Notes: generated by a model from the letters alone, not told the origin. A stretch of 64,000 nt of DNA from Deltaproteobacteria bacterium HGW-Deltaproteobacteria-6 (GCA_002840435.1 PHAT01000005.1:410460-474459), one strand, 5' to 3'; shown: positions 1-11,512, counted from the first letter of the stretch. A program made the numbers and translations.

Positions 1-379
1 TTCTTTCCACACTCAACCCATGATACGTAACGGCTTTGATCTCCATTTTTATGGAATACTTTTCTTTATTGTATGGCGCGACGCGTAATTTGGCAACCAG
101 CCTTTGATTAGTGCATTCCTGAATGTGGCAGTCCTCCACGATCAACGCCTCTCCATTAAAAAGATACAAAATCTCCCGCAAAAAATTAATCAGCAAATCC
201 GCCGGATCGGAACCTGACACGGTGAGGGCTTTTTCTTTCCCGCCTACCGGCGTTCCTTTTCTTTCCACCACAATGTCCATCAGAGACAACGCGGCTTTCG
301 TAAACAGCTCCCGCTTCGTCTGCCCGGTAATTTCCATGCCCAGATCGGCGGTATGGTCGATCAGTTTGTATAACTTCAT
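1..379 (-). CDS. Archease, partial (3' end beyond the window)
   Basis: The minus strand reads open from an ATG at 379 to the left edge, about 126 codons. The N-terminus (MKLYKLIDHTADLGMEITG) carries the HTADLG signature of archease, and the rest (LRVAPYNKEKYSIKMEIKAVTYHGL) matches the metal-binding C-terminal half. Archease is the activator of the RNA ligase RtcB, so it helps 3'-phosphate RNA ligation in the cytosol; an rtcB gene may lie just beyond the left edge, but this cannot be seen. No Shine-Dalgarno sequence precedes the ATG. Instead a TATAAT hexamer ends 6 bases before it, suggesting a leaderless message. The missing C-terminus is only an effect of the window edge. Confidence 0.88.
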   Translation of the reverse strand, partial: MKLYKLIDHTADLGMEITGQTKRELFTKAALSLMDIVVERKGTPVGGKEKALTVSGSDPADLLINFLREILYLFNGEALIVEDCHIQECTNQRLVAKLRVAPYNKEKYSIKMEIKAVTYHGLSVER

Positions 380-385
380 GAGGCA

Positions 386-414
386 ATTATAACTGAATGT
401 TACGAGATGAACAA
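386..414 (-). promoter_or_regulatory. Candidate sigma-70 promoter for a leaderless archease transcript
   Basis: On the minus strand the -10 hexamer TATAAT covers 391-386 and a TTGTTC -35 hexamer covers 414-409, with a 17-base spacer. Only 6 bases separate the -10 from the ATG at 379, so transcription should begin at or next to the A of the start codon. The match to consensus is visible; use in the cell is inferred. Confidence 0.5.
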
Positions 415-416
415 GT

Positions 417-953
417 TCAGAACCAGGTTGTTTGACGATACTTCCGATATACGTCTCCGTAGCATTCAGACAATTTTTCTTCCTCCAACCGCCGCCAGAC
501 CAGGATATTGCCTATGCCCACAAGCCCTGTTACAAACGTCATCAATGCTCCGGAGTAGATCACCCAGCCAGTGATCCAGAATATGAATCCCAAATACATG
601 GGATGGCGAAGCTTGTAAAATATTCCCGTCGTGACCAGATGGTCGATGTTCTCCACGCCCCGCAATTGAATCAAGGCTCCCACAGCCAGACACAGTCCGA
701 TCATCCATGTACCAAAGCCAATTATATGAAGCATACCGGGTACAGCCAGACGAATCGGATCAGAAGAACACATGACCGGCCAGCTTGCCAGCATCATCCC
801 CATCGCCACAAACACCACTGAAAACACCAGGCGATTCTCCACGTTTACCCTGCCGGCTTTCTTGAGCAACTCGTAGCATGTACGAATGATCAATCCCGTT
901 AGACACATGCCAAGACCAACAAGATAAATTGCGCTCACGCCTGATTTAGTCAT
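417..953 (-). CDS. Isoprenylcysteine carboxyl methyltransferase-like membrane protein
   Basis: This 178-residue protein has about five hydrophobic segments and a C-terminal block with KLRHPMYLGFIFW followed by EEEKLSECYGDVYRKYRQ. That is the SAM-binding core shared by the ICMT, phospholipid methyltransferase and NnrU-like families (RHP.Y...E......Y..Y). It probably methylates a small membrane-associated substrate at the cytoplasmic membrane, but the substrate cannot be read from the sequence. The ATG at 953 follows AGGAT at a good distance. It is followed on the same strand by archease, whose promoter overlaps the end of this gene, so the two may be transcribed separately. Confidence 0.75.
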   Translation of the reverse strand: MTKSGVSAIYLVGLGMCLTGLIIRTCYELLKKAGRVNVENRLVFSVVFVAMGMMLASWPVMCSSDPIRLAVPGMLHIIGFGTWMIGLCLAVGALIQLRGVENIDHLVTTGIFYKLRHPMYLGFIFWITGWVIYSGALMTFVTGLVGIGNILVWRRLEEEKLSECYGDVYRKYRQTTWF

Positions 954-1171
954 TGAAAATCCTATCCTTCACCCCAACGCAAAGTGTTTTAAATAGAACC
1001 ATCCCCATTTACTCCAAGGGATCTTTCTACCCTTCCTCATCGTTTGTGAGGCATTCTCCGAGGTCGCTTTTTTATGCATCCTGCGTTGAATGCCGATTCC
1101 TGACTTATTCTACAGGCTCAACGAATAAATCACCCGGCGCGCAGCCGATCGGGTGTATTGACGGATTGAGT

Positions 1172-1684
1172 TTATTTGTTTTTATCTTCAATAATCTTTC
1201 TAAACATTTTTCCTAAATACGCGATAAAGTGTCTTTGATACATGCCAATTAAAAAGCAAAATATTACAAAAAACATTCTATGCTTTATTGACAATATTTC
1301 AATTTGGGCCTCAAAAAATATTAAGCCCGCAAATAACATTGAGGCTCCAATTACACCAAGAATACCGCTTGTAATTATCCTCTGTAAATATAGGAATACA
1401 TCTATGACGTCAGGGTACCTTAAAATCTTGGGGTCGGGATTGTGTTTTGCACGTTCAATTTCATTTATTTCTTTATCCTCTGACATGAATAGAGAACACG
1501 CAATAGTTGCACCAAGTGCAGACCAAAAGAATAATTGGATAATAAATGTCTTTTTTATGCCATATAACCCCTCAAGATATTGAGATGTGAAAGTGATATT
1601 AAGAATTAACAAGACGGAGATGTTCACAACAAAAGAAACCATTATTAGCGCTGTGATGTGTTTATAATATTTAATATCACCCAT
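1172..1684 (-). CDS. Membrane protein of unknown function
   Basis: This 170-residue protein has four likely membrane segments: near residues 10-30, 45-63, 100-122 and 132-150. A charged cytoplasmic loop (EDKEINEIERAKHNPDPKILRYPD) lies between the second and third. The C-terminus is basic. I do not recognise a family. Its base composition is clearly more AT-rich than the flanking gyrA and methyltransferase genes, which is compatible with recent acquisition or weak selection. No operon partner is obvious, since 218 bases separate it from the downstream methyltransferase gene. Confidence 0.6.
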   Translation of the reverse strand: MGDIKYYKHITALIMVSFVVNISVLLILNITFTSQYLEGLYGIKKTFIIQLFFWSALGATIACSLFMSEDKEINEIERAKHNPDPKILRYPDVIDVFLYLQRIITSGILGVIGASMLFAGLIFFEAQIEILSIKHRMFFVIFCFLIGMYQRHFIAYLGKMFRKIIEDKNK

Positions 1685-1948
1685 AGGATACCCCCACCCA
1701 TTAAATATAATCCATTCTCAGCCCAACAATTAATACACCGACCCCGTATTATCTGCTGCTACATAGACCAATACTGGAATTGTTTTGCCTGCTTAACTAA
1801 TTTTTTGAAAATCAATAGACTATAAAATGCGGATTCCGGAAAAGGTGTTTGCCAATACCGGTTCCGTTTTTTATGATTTTGAGGGTGCTTCTTTACTACC
1901 GGGCAGATGTATGGTCTTCGTCAGATCATCAGCCTTCGTATATGAAAC
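1685..1948. other. Intergenic region upstream of the 1172-1684 gene
   Basis: This AT-rich stretch lies between the membrane-protein gene and the gyrA terminator. I see no coding potential with a ribosome site and no clear repeat. It presumably holds the promoter of the membrane-protein gene, but no hexamer pair stands out. Confidence 0.4.
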
Positions 1949-1977
1949 AAGGGGGTTGATTTCTGATCAACCCCCTT
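1949..1977 (-). terminator. Intrinsic terminator downstream of gyrA
   Basis: A perfect 12-bp stem (1949-1960 with 1966-1977, core GGGGGTTGAT) closes a five-base loop, 11 bases after the gyrA stop codon. The tail on the minus strand is GTTTCAT, so the U-tract is weak. On the plus strand the tail is GCTTTT. Confidence 0.7.
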
Positions 1978-1987
1978 GCTTTTAACT

Positions 1988-4495
1988 CTATTCTTCCGGT
2001 GTGCCGGTTTCTTCTGTCGTCACATCCGTCTCGTCGTCGACGCTTGCGTCGTCGTCTTTGCCGTCCGAATCCTGCGTGGTGCGAGCGACGCCGACTAAGC
2101 TCTCTTCCGGCGCCAGATCGATCAGTTTGACGCCTTGGGTGACACGGTGGTTGATGGGAATTTCCTGTACCTTCATCCGGATGACATTGCCCGTACTGCT
2201 GATCAGCATGACGTTCTCGTCACCCTGAACCTGGAGGACGCCGGACACATTGCCGACTTTGGCCACGGTTTTCAGGTTGATGGTGCCTTTGCCGCCTCTG
2301 GACTGCACACGGTATTCGTCAATCGGCGTGCATTTGCCGAAGCCGTTTTCCGAAACGGTCAGCATAAAGGTGTTTTGCGCGGGAATATCCACGCCGATCA
2401 CATCGTCGCCTTCATCCAGATTAATGCCGCGCACGCCGCGCGCCGTCCGGCCCATATCGCGGACTTCATCTTCTTTGAAGCGAATCGCCATGCCGAGCCT
2501 GGTCGCGAGGAAGATGTCCTGATCGCCGTTGGTCAACTGCACATCAACCAGTTCATCCGTCTCGTCAATGGAAATCGCGATAATACCGCCCTGCCGCGGA
2601 TTGGAATATGCGGTCAGATCGGTCTTTTTGAGGATGCCCTTTTTGGTGACCAGCACGACAAATTTATCCGATACGAATTCTTTCACCGGCAGTGTCGCCC
2701 GGACCTTTTCACCCGGCGCCAGATTGATCAGGTTTACCATGGCCTTGCCCTTGGCGGCGCGGCCGGCCTGCGGAATCTGATAGACCTTCAGCCAGTAAAC
2801 CTTGCCCGCGTCGGTGAAGACCAGCAGGTAATGATGGGTGGACGCAATGAAGATTTTTTCCACAAAGTCTTCTTCCTTGGTGCCCATGCCGACTTTGCCG
2901 CGCCCGCCGCGATGCTGGCTCTTGTAAAGGCTGACTGCGTTGCGCTTGATGTAGCCCGCGTGCGAGATCGTCACGACCACGTCTTCTTCCACAATCATGT
3001 CTTCAATATTGATGTCTTCGGTGCTCGCCACAATTTCCGTCCGGCGCTCGTCGCCGTATTTATCCCGGATTTCGGTGAGTTCTTCGATAATGACCTGCAG
3101 AACCTTCTGGGGATCGGCTAAGATTCCGGAAAGTTTGGCGATCAATGCCGTCACTTCCTTATACTCCGCATCAATCTTGTCTCTTTCCAGCCCGGTCAGC
3201 CGTTGCAGCCTCATTTCCAGAATGGCCTTGGCCTGAATCTCGGATAAACTGAACTTCGCGCATAACGCCACGGATGCTTCGTTGGGCGTTTTGGCCGCCT
3301 TGATGACTTTGATGATTTCATCGATGTTGTTTAAGGCGATAATGTAGCCTTCCAGGATATGCGCCCGCTCTTTGGCGCGCGCCAGTTCAAACCGCGTGCG
3401 GCGAACCACCACTTCCTGACGGAAGGCAATGAATTTTTCGAGAACTTCCTTCAGGTTGAAAACCTGCGGACGGCCTTCGGAGATCGCCAGCATGATGATG
3501 CCGAAAGAAACTTCCATTTGCGTGAATTTATAAAGCTGATTGAGGATGATCGCGGAATTCTCATCACGCTTCAGGTCGATGACCACCCGGATGCCTTCGC
3601 GGTCCGATTCATCGCGTAAATCCGAGACGCCGGCAATTTTCTTGTCGCGCACCAGTTCGGCAATTTTTTCAATCAGGGTGGCTTTGTTGACCTGATAGGG
3701 CAGCTCCGTCACGACGATGCTTTCCCGGTCATTGCGGGCATTCTTTTCAATCAGCGCGCGCGCCCGGACACGGATGATCCCGCGCCCTGTTTTATAGGCG
3801 GAAAGAATCCCCTCGCGGCCGTTGATAAAACCGGCGGTTGGAAAATCCGGCCCGTGAACGTGCTTCATCAGCTCTTCAATAATCATTTTGGGATTGTTGA
3901 TCAGCGCGATGGTGCCGTTGATGATTTCCGTCAGATTATGGGGCGGAATATTGGTTGCCATGCCGACGGCGATGCCGGATGTGCCGTTTAACAGTAAAAG
4001 CGGCAGGCGCGTCGCCAGAATCGCGGGCTCCATCAGGGATTCATCATAGTTGGGGACGAAATCGATGGTATCTTTTTCCAGATCGGCCATCACCTCATCG
4101 GAAATGCGCGCCAGGCGGCTTTCCGTGTAACGCATGGCGGCGGGCGGGTCTCCGTCGATGGAACCGAAGTTTCCCTGTCCGTCAATCAGCATGTAGCGCA
4201 GCGAAAATTCCTGAGCCATCCGCACCAGCGTGTCGTAAATGGCCGCGTCGCCATGCGGATGATATTTACCCATGATATCACCGACGATGCGGGCGCATTT
4301 CTTGTAGGGTTTATTATGGCGGTAGCCCGTTTCATACATGGAATACAAAATCCGGCGGTGTACCGGTTTCAGACCGTCACGCACGTCGGGAAGAGCCCGG
4401 CCGATGATGACGCTCATGGAGTAATCCAGATACGATTTCTTCATTTCATCTTCTATATTCACCAGCGTTTGCTTGTGGTGGATATCTCGTTCCAT
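1988..4495 (-). CDS. gyrA: DNA gyrase subunit A
   Basis: This 835-residue protein has the complete GyrA layout. The N-terminal breakage-reunion domain carries the catalytic tyrosine at residue 123 (AAMRYTE), and the C-terminal DNA-wrapping domain contains the GyrA box QHRGGRG and several related blades. With GyrB it introduces negative supercoils using ATP. The quinolone-determining region reads [12 protein letters not shown], so the position matching E. coli Ser83 is Ala84, while the Asp87 equivalent is kept (Asp88). The acidic tail (about 25 residues rich in D and E) is like that of E. coli GyrA. The ATG follows GAGGAAG. The gene lies downstream of gyrB with a repeat between them. GyrA rather than ParC is indicated by the intact GyrA box and the pairing with gyrB. 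Confidence 0.98.
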   Translation of the reverse strand: MERDIHHKQTLVNIEDEMKKSYLDYSMSVIIGRALPDVRDGLKPVHRRILYSMYETGYRHNKPYKKCARIVGDIMGKYHPHGDAAIYDTLVRMAQEFSLRYMLIDGQGNFGSIDGDPPAAMRYTESRLARISDEVMADLEKDTIDFVPNYDESLMEPAILATRLPLLLLNGTSGIAVGMATNIPPHNLTEIINGTIALINNPKMIIEELMKHVHGPDFPTAGFINGREGILSAYKTGRGIIRVRARALIEKNARNDRESIVVTELPYQVNKATLIEKIAELVRDKKIAGVSDLRDESDREGIRVVIDLKRDENSAIILNQLYKFTQMEVSFGIIMLAISEGRPQVFNLKEVLEKFIAFRQEVVVRRTRFELARAKERAHILEGYIIALNNIDEIIKVIKAAKTPNEASVALCAKFSLSEIQAKAILEMRLQRLTGLERDKIDAEYKEVTALIAKLSGILADPQKVLQVIIEELTEIRDKYGDERRTEIVASTEDINIEDMIVEEDVVVTISHAGYIKRNAVSLYKSQHRGGRGKVGMGTKEEDFVEKIFIASTHHYLLVFTDAGKVYWLKVYQIPQAGRAAKGKAMVNLINLAPGEKVRATLPVKEFVSDKFVVLVTKKGILKKTDLTAYSNPRQGGIIAISIDETDELVDVQLTNGDQDIFLATRLGMAIRFKEDEVRDMGRTARGVRGINLDEGDDVIGVDIPAQNTFMLTVSENGFGKCTPIDEYRVQSRGGKGTINLKTVAKVGNVSGVLQVQGDENVMLISSTGNVIRMKVQEIPINHRVTQGVKLIDLAPEESLVGVARTTQDSDGKDDDASVDDETDVTTEETGTPEE

Positions 4496-4566
4496 TTTTA
4501 TCTTCCTCTCTTGTTACACAAACCGGCCAACATCCCCGGTTGAATCGTTATATGTCTGGTTGCTCA

Positions 4567-4656
4567 TGTCATATCGAATCCGGCCTGGCCGGATGAGATA
4601 TCTTTCAGAATCTCACTGTGCTCAGAAAAAGATTTTCCGCTTCACTCGAAATGACA
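4567..4656. repeat. Small palindromic repeat between gyrA and gyrB
   Basis: The element begins TGTCATATCGA and ends TCGAAATGACA, giving 11-base terminal inverted repeats with one mismatch. It is about 90 bp and non-coding. A second member with the same ends lies at 39167-39241. The ends resemble a REP/MITE-like family common in bacterial intergenic DNA. Confidence 0.6.
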
Positions 4657-4670
4657 CGGTACATGATTCT

Positions 4671-7088
<2,418 letters not shown>

Positions 7089-7137
7089 TTAACTCCTTAA
7101 ACCCATTCCTGTTTAAAATTTTCTTTATACAAATCTG

Positions 7138-8250
7138 TTAGATTTTTAACGGCATAACGATGCATAAATAATTATCGCCTTCCGCCGGTTTGATCAGGGT
7201 CGGTTTTAATCCGACACCTACTTCCATAATAATATTGTCGATTGAGATCACCGAAACGGCATCGATAACATAATTAACATTAAACCCGACATCCATATCT
7301 TCTCCGGTATAACTGATATCTATTTCCTCTGTTGCTTCACCCACATCCAGATTAGTGGAGTTCAGTGTCATTTTTCCGGATGTAAAAGATATAATCACAC
7401 CGCTGTAGCGTTCTGAAGAAACAACATTCATTCTTTTTAAAGCATGTAGAAATGATTCTTTATCCAAAGTAACCCCTACGCCTTTTTCCGTGGGAATGAC
7501 TCTTTTATAATCGGGATAATCAGCATCTACCAGATTGACCTTTAAAATCGTATTTTCCGTTTTCACCACAAACATATTTTTGTGGATGCCGATGCTGACA
7601 TTTTCATGAACATCCGTTATTTTTTTAACTTCCATTAGTCCTTTACGGGGAATGATAATTCCTTTCGCCATCTCCGGACAGGGCTCCGCCGTATCTACTT
7701 TAGCCACAGCCAATCGGTGTCCGTCCGTTGCCACCATCCTCCAGATATGATTGGTTCCATCGGTGGATGTTTCCAAAAGAACTCCGTTAAGATTCTTCCT
7801 GCTTTCATCAAAAGCCATCGCAAAAGATGTTTTATTAATTAAATCTTTAATAGCTGATCCCGGAATGTTAAAAAACTGCACATTCTGACTGTCCGCCACA
7901 CTGGGAAAATCATCCGCGGGAAGCCCGGGTATTTTATAAACAGCCCTTTGACAGGTCACCTTAACGATATTATTGGCGCTTTTTGTAAAATGAATAATTT
8001 CGCCTTGAATTTCTCTGACCATTTCATAGAGTTTTTTAGCGGAAAGGGTAATTTCGCCTTTTTCCGCAATGTCTGCGTCATAATCTGAAATAAGGCTGAT
8101 TTCCCTGTCCGTGGCAATAATTTTCAGTTTGTTGTGTTCCGTCTTTAACAGCACGTTATTTAAAATGGGTGTTGTTGTCTTTTTTTCAACAATTCCTAAG
8201 GTTTTTTGAATACCATCCAGAAAGGTATTTCTATTGATTTTAAATTCCAT
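7138..8250 (-). CDS. dnaN: DNA polymerase III beta sliding clamp
   Basis: This 370-residue protein has the three-fold repeated clamp fold. Characteristic stretches include the N-terminal MEFKINRNTFLDGIQKTLGI, the central VATDGHRLAVAKV and the C-terminal CIVMPLKI, where the conserved MP(M/L) residues help form the partner-binding pocket. It holds polymerase III on DNA. The start codon is preceded by GGGAGGAAGG. It lies between dnaA and gyrB, the usual order near a bacterial origin. Confidence 0.98.
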   Translation of the reverse strand: MEFKINRNTFLDGIQKTLGIVEKKTTTPILNNVLLKTEHNKLKIIATDREISLISDYDADIAEKGEITLSAKKLYEMVREIQGEIIHFTKSANNIVKVTCQRAVYKIPGLPADDFPSVADSQNVQFFNIPGSAIKDLINKTSFAMAFDESRKNLNGVLLETSTDGTNHIWRMVATDGHRLAVAKVDTAEPCPEMAKGIIIPRKGLMEVKKITDVHENVSIGIHKNMFVVKTENTILKVNLVDADYPDYKRVIPTEKGVGVTLDKESFLHALKRMNVVSSERYSGVIISFTSGKMTLNSTNLDVGEATEEIDISYTGEDMDVGFNVNYVIDAVSVISIDNIIMEVGVGLKPTLIKPAEGDNYLCIVMPLKI

Positions 8251-8406
8251 CCCTTCCTCCCATTGTATTATTTTTTTATTTTTTTTCTTTAATATATAAA
8301 ATCAGTATTAGTAATAAGTCCTGTGGATATGTTGATAACCTTAAATTCCACCATTATTTCAGGTTTGTATTAAATAACCCCTGTGGAAGAAACGTGCACA
8401 TCCCCT
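8251..8406. other. Candidate replication origin (dnaA-dnaN intergenic region)
   Basis: The dnaA-dnaN gap holds a very AT-rich tract (about 8264-8301, mostly T runs) next to two DnaA-box-like sequences. These are TGTGGATAT at 8322-8330 and TGTTGATAA at 8330-8338, both reading as TTATNCACA-type boxes on the minus strand with one mismatch or less. An unwinding tract beside DnaA boxes in the dnaA-dnaN gap is the classic position of oriC. The assignment is inferred from composition and context. Confidence 0.5.
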
Positions 8407-9762
8407 TTACGTTTTGTGAACAACACTATCTTCAATATCCTGAATCATCTTTTTCAAATTAGAGTCCGAGTCTATCGCATTTATGATTTTATTATTAGCA
8501 TAAATTACGGTTGAATGATCACGGCCGCCAATTTTTTCACCAATATCCGGGTATGAAAAATTTGTTAATTTCCTGGCAAGATACATCGATATCTGCCTGG
8601 CCAAAACAAGATTTTTGTTTTTATTATGGGCTTTGATATCCGCAATCTTAATATTCATTTTACCGGCAACCACTTTAATAATTTCTTCCACACTGACATC
8701 TTCTTTATTGTTATGCTTAATAAGTTTTTTCAGCACCTCTTTCACTAAATCCAAATCAATTTTTCTATTGGTAAGAGAGGAATAGGCGGATATGCGGACT
8801 AAAAAACCTTCCAGTTCTCTGACGTTGGATTCCACCTGCGACGCAATATAATGGGCAACCGTCTGAGATAACTCCATTTTACTTTCCTGCATCTTCTTTT
8901 CAATAATCGCGATTTTTGTTTCTATTTCCGGTGGTTGAATATCGGCAATCAAGCCCCACTCAAACCTTGATCGTAATCTCCCCTCTAAATTGGGGATGTC
9001 TTTCGGAAATTTATCAGAGGTAACGACAATCTGTTTACCGGAATCATGCAGGGTATTAAAAGTGTGAAAAAATTCTTCCTGCGTCCGGTCTTTTCCCGCG
9101 AGAAATTGAATATCATCAATCAGCAATAGTCCTATATTCCTATACTTTTCACGAAATTTCGGCATCCGGTCGTAGCGAATGGAATTAATCATTTCATTCA
9201 TGAATGCTTCCGCCGATACATACATAACATTTAAATCAGGATGGGAAACAGTTGTCATAAGACCGATGGCATTGAGTAAATGGGTTTTTCCCAATCCCGA
9301 TCCCCCGTAAATAAACAGAGGGTTATAGTTCTTTGCCGGCTGCTTCGCCACGGCAATCGATGCGGCGTGAGCAAACTGATTGGACGGACCGACCACAAAA
9401 CGGTCGAACGTGTAGTTGCCGTTTAAAAAGGAAATATTTTTAGTCCGGTTGGTCTGATGGGCGCCCTGATGAGTTTGATTTTGCTCAAAAGGCAGGATGG
9501 CCGCTTCCGGTTTTTTCTCTTTGTCTTTGCTCAATATAAAATTAATATCAACACTGATACCGACCACGGTATGCAGGGTATTCTTGATCATCGACAAATA
9601 GTTATCCATCAGCCAGTCCTTAAAAAATTTATTAGGGACGGCCAGATGGACACATTTGTCTTCCATCGCCACGATTTTGATGGGTTTTATCCAGGTGTCA
9701 AAATTTTGTTTTGAAACTTTTTCCTGAATGATTTTAGTGGCTTTATCCCAAACTGATTCCAT
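8407..9762 (-). CDS. dnaA: Chromosomal replication initiator protein DnaA
   Basis: The protein is 451 residues from the ATG at 9762, which follows AAGG; an in-frame TTG two codons upstream (9768) is less likely. Domain I (MESVWDKATKII) is followed by a Q/H-rich linker. The AAA+ domain has a Walker A motif GGSGLGKTH near residue 155, Walker B LLIDDIQFLAGK, and an arginine-finger region GRLRSRFEWGL. The C-terminal domain IV carries the DnaA signature GGRDHSTVIYANNKI. It binds DnaA boxes and opens the origin. Candidate boxes lie on both sides of the gene. Confidence 0.98.
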   Translation of the reverse strand: MESVWDKATKIIQEKVSKQNFDTWIKPIKIVAMEDKCVHLAVPNKFFKDWLMDNYLSMIKNTLHTVVGISVDINFILSKDKEKKPEAAILPFEQNQTHQGAHQTNRTKNISFLNGNYTFDRFVVGPSNQFAHAASIAVAKQPAKNYNPLFIYGGSGLGKTHLLNAIGLMTTVSHPDLNVMYVSAEAFMNEMINSIRYDRMPKFREKYRNIGLLLIDDIQFLAGKDRTQEEFFHTFNTLHDSGKQIVVTSDKFPKDIPNLEGRLRSRFEWGLIADIQPPEIETKIAIIEKKMQESKMELSQTVAHYIASQVESNVRELEGFLVRISAYSSLTNRKIDLDLVKEVLKKLIKHNNKEDVSVEEIIKVVAGKMNIKIADIKAHNKNKNLVLARQISMYLARKLTNFSYPDIGEKIGGRDHSTVIYANNKIINAIDSDSNLKKMIQDIEDSVVHKT

Positions 9763-9772
9763 TGCCAACCTT

Positions 9773-9806
9773 TTATAAACAACTTATTAACAACTGTTGA
9801 TAAGTT
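9773..9806. promoter_or_regulatory. DnaA-box-like cluster upstream of dnaA
   Basis: Three nine-base near-matches to the DnaA box lie within 31 bases: TTATAAACA (9773-9781), TTATTAACA (9784-9792) and TGTTGATAA (9795-9803, which reads TTATCAACA on the other strand). The last two form an inverted repeat with 12-base arms, 11 of 12 matching. The position just upstream of dnaA fits autoregulation. Confidence 0.45.
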
Positions 9807-9819
9807 GTAATGATTTCAA

Positions 9820-10680
9820 TTATAATTCATCCAGAAGGTAACGCGCCAAACGGTTTAATTCATCCATGGAGTTATAGGCAATTTCAATGACGCCCTTTTT
9901 TGCCGAGCCGTTAATTTGCACTTTGGCCATGCATTTTGTCGTCAGAGATTTTTCCAGATCGACCATATAACGATCTTTAACGGCTGCCTGCTTTTTTCCC
10001 TCGGGTTTTTCTTTTAACCTGGTGATCAGTTTTTCAGTTTCCCGGACATTAATCCCCTTTTTTAAAATGATTTCAAGGGCTGAAATTTGATCTTCCTGGG
10101 AGATCAGAGATAAAAGGCAACGCGCGTGACCGGATGTGATCTTTTTTTCTACCAGAGCCGTTTTTACTTTGGACGGCAACTTTAAAAGCCTGATGGTGTT
10201 CGCAATCGTTGAACGGTCTTTACCGACCTGGGCTGATATCGACTCCTGGGAGAGGTTAAATTTCTCCATCAAGGTAACGTAAGCATCCGCTTCTTCCAGA
10301 GGATTGAGTTCCTCCCGCTGGATATTTTCGATAAGCGACAATTCGGCGGCTTCCAGATCGGAAGCCTGGCGAATAACAATCGGCACATCTTTGAGGCCTG
10401 CCGCCTGAGCCGCGCGCCAGCGTCTTTCTCCGGCGATAATTTCATAACCCGAATCAGCCTTGCGGACAACAATCGGCTGAATAATACCGCTTTGCTTTAC
10501 CGACGCGATAAGTTTCTTCTGGTCTTCATCGTTAAAATTTTTCCGGGGCTGATACCGGTTCGGACGCAATTCCTCAATACCACAGCTGTTGACGGATGTT
10601 TTCTTGTTGGTGTCATTATCGAGCAAATCTGAAAAAATAGCGCCAAGTCCTTTACCCAGAGCATCTTTTTTTTGCGCCAT
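9820..10680 (-). CDS. parB: Chromosome partitioning protein ParB
   Basis: This 286-residue protein starts with a lysine-rich GLGKGLGAIF-type segment. The ParB/Srx domain follows, with LRPNRYQPRKNF and the CTP-binding GERRWRAAQ box, then the IENIQREELNPLEEA motif, the central helix-turn-helix (LSQESISAQVGKDRSTIAN) and a C-terminal dimer domain. ParB loads at parS sites near the origin and spreads as a CTP-dependent clamp. Its start codon directly abuts the parA stop (parA ends at 10681), so the two are cotranscribed and probably translationally coupled. I did not find a clear parS site (TGTTNCACGTGAAACA type) in the window. Confidence 0.97.
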   Translation of the reverse strand: MAQKKDALGKGLGAIFSDLLDNDTNKKTSVNSCGIEELRPNRYQPRKNFNDEDQKKLIASVKQSGIIQPIVVRKADSGYEIIAGERRWRAAQAAGLKDVPIVIRQASDLEAAELSLIENIQREELNPLEEADAYVTLMEKFNLSQESISAQVGKDRSTIANTIRLLKLPSKVKTALVEKKITSGHARCLLSLISQEDQISALEIILKKGINVRETEKLITRLKEKPEGKKQAAVKDRYMVDLEKSLTTKCMAKVQINGSAKKGVIEIAYNSMDELNRLARYLLDEL

Positions 10681-11448
10681 TTATATTTCCCCCTGAAGAA
10701 TTTCCTGTGCCAGCTCCATATAGGCAATTGCTCCGCGTGATTTGATATCATACAGAATAATCGGCAAACCATGGCTGGGGCTTTCCGAAAGCCGCACATT
10801 GCGCGGGATGATCGTTTTAAAAACTTTCTTTCCCAGATGCTTACGCACATCTTCCGTGACGCGATGCGCCAGTGAGTTGCGCGGATCGAACATGGTGAGC
10901 AATATGCCGCCTAATGCCAATGCCGGATTCAAATTTGCTTTTACTAATTTTACGGTGTTGAGTAAGTATCCCAGTCCTTCCATGGCATAATACTCACACT
11001 GTAAGGGAACAATCAAAGAGTCTGCCGCGACGAGAGCGTTGACCGTCATGAAGCCAAGCGACGGCGGACAGTCAATTACTATAAAGTCGTAGGCCCTGTC
11101 CAGCGATTTTAACATCTGACGCAGGCGGACTTCCCGATCTTCCAGATGAACAAATTCGATTTCCAGACCAATTAAATCCTGGTTGGACGGAATCATTTCC
11201 AAATTGGGCAATGCCGTCTGAACGATAACCGATGCCAGCGGCACCTGCCCGATCATAGCATGATAAAAATTCGACTTGTCGTAAAGCGTTCTATCAACGC
11301 CCAGACCGCTGGTAGAATTGCCCTGCGAGTCGGCGTCGATGAGCAACGTCTTCTTATTTGCCGCAGCCAGGGAGGCAGACAAATTAATAGCAGTCGTCGT
11401 TTTACCGACGCCGCCTTTTTGATTTGCGATACATATGATTTTATTCAT
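10681..11448 (-). CDS. parA: Chromosome partitioning ATPase ParA (Soj)
   Basis: This 255-residue protein has the deviant Walker A motif KGGVGKTTTAINLS near residue 10. Further typical stretches are LLIDADSQGNSTSGLG, the switch IVIDCPPSLGFMTVNAL, and VPLQCEYYAMEGL. It is the short chromosomal ParA type, with no N-terminal DNA-binding domain. It forms a nucleoid-bound ATPase gradient that moves ParB-bound origins. A 14-bp inverted repeat (11451-11464 with 11499-11512) lies immediately upstream of the ATG, and no strong ribosome site is evident except GGAAG about 18 bases upstream. Confidence 0.97.
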   Translation of the reverse strand: MNKIICIANQKGGVGKTTTAINLSASLAAANKKTLLIDADSQGNSTSGLGVDRTLYDKSNFYHAMIGQVPLASVIVQTALPNLEMIPSNQDLIGLEIEFVHLEDREVRLRQMLKSLDRAYDFIVIDCPPSLGFMTVNALVAADSLIVPLQCEYYAMEGLGYLLNTVKLVKANLNPALALGGILLTMFDPRNSLAHRVTEDVRKHLGKKVFKTIIPRNVRLSESPSHGLPIILYDIKSRGAIAYMELAQEILQGEI

Positions 11449-11450
11449 TA

Positions 11451-11512
11451 TTTTTGTGTTAGTCTTCCGAAAATTTCTTTTTGAAAAACTTGCGTAAGGA
11501 CTAACACAAAAA
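11451..11512. repeat. Perfect 14-bp inverted repeat upstream of parA
   Basis: TTTTTGTGTTAGTC at 11451-11464 is repeated as its exact reverse complement at 11499-11512, with a 34-base loop. It fills most of the rsmG-parA gap. In RNA the arms could pair to hide or expose the parA start. As DNA it could be a binding site. Confidence 0.55.

Noticed and set aside
2135-3121. Long open frame of 328 codons on the plus strand
   Set aside because: It lies entirely antisense to gyrA, has a composition typical of an antisense shadow and no ribosome site or recognisable domain.
9820-11448. Possible parS sites near parAB
   Set aside because: I found no TGTTNCACGTGAAACA-like palindrome. The only CCACGTGG seen lies within a coding region near 39535 and lacks the outer arms.
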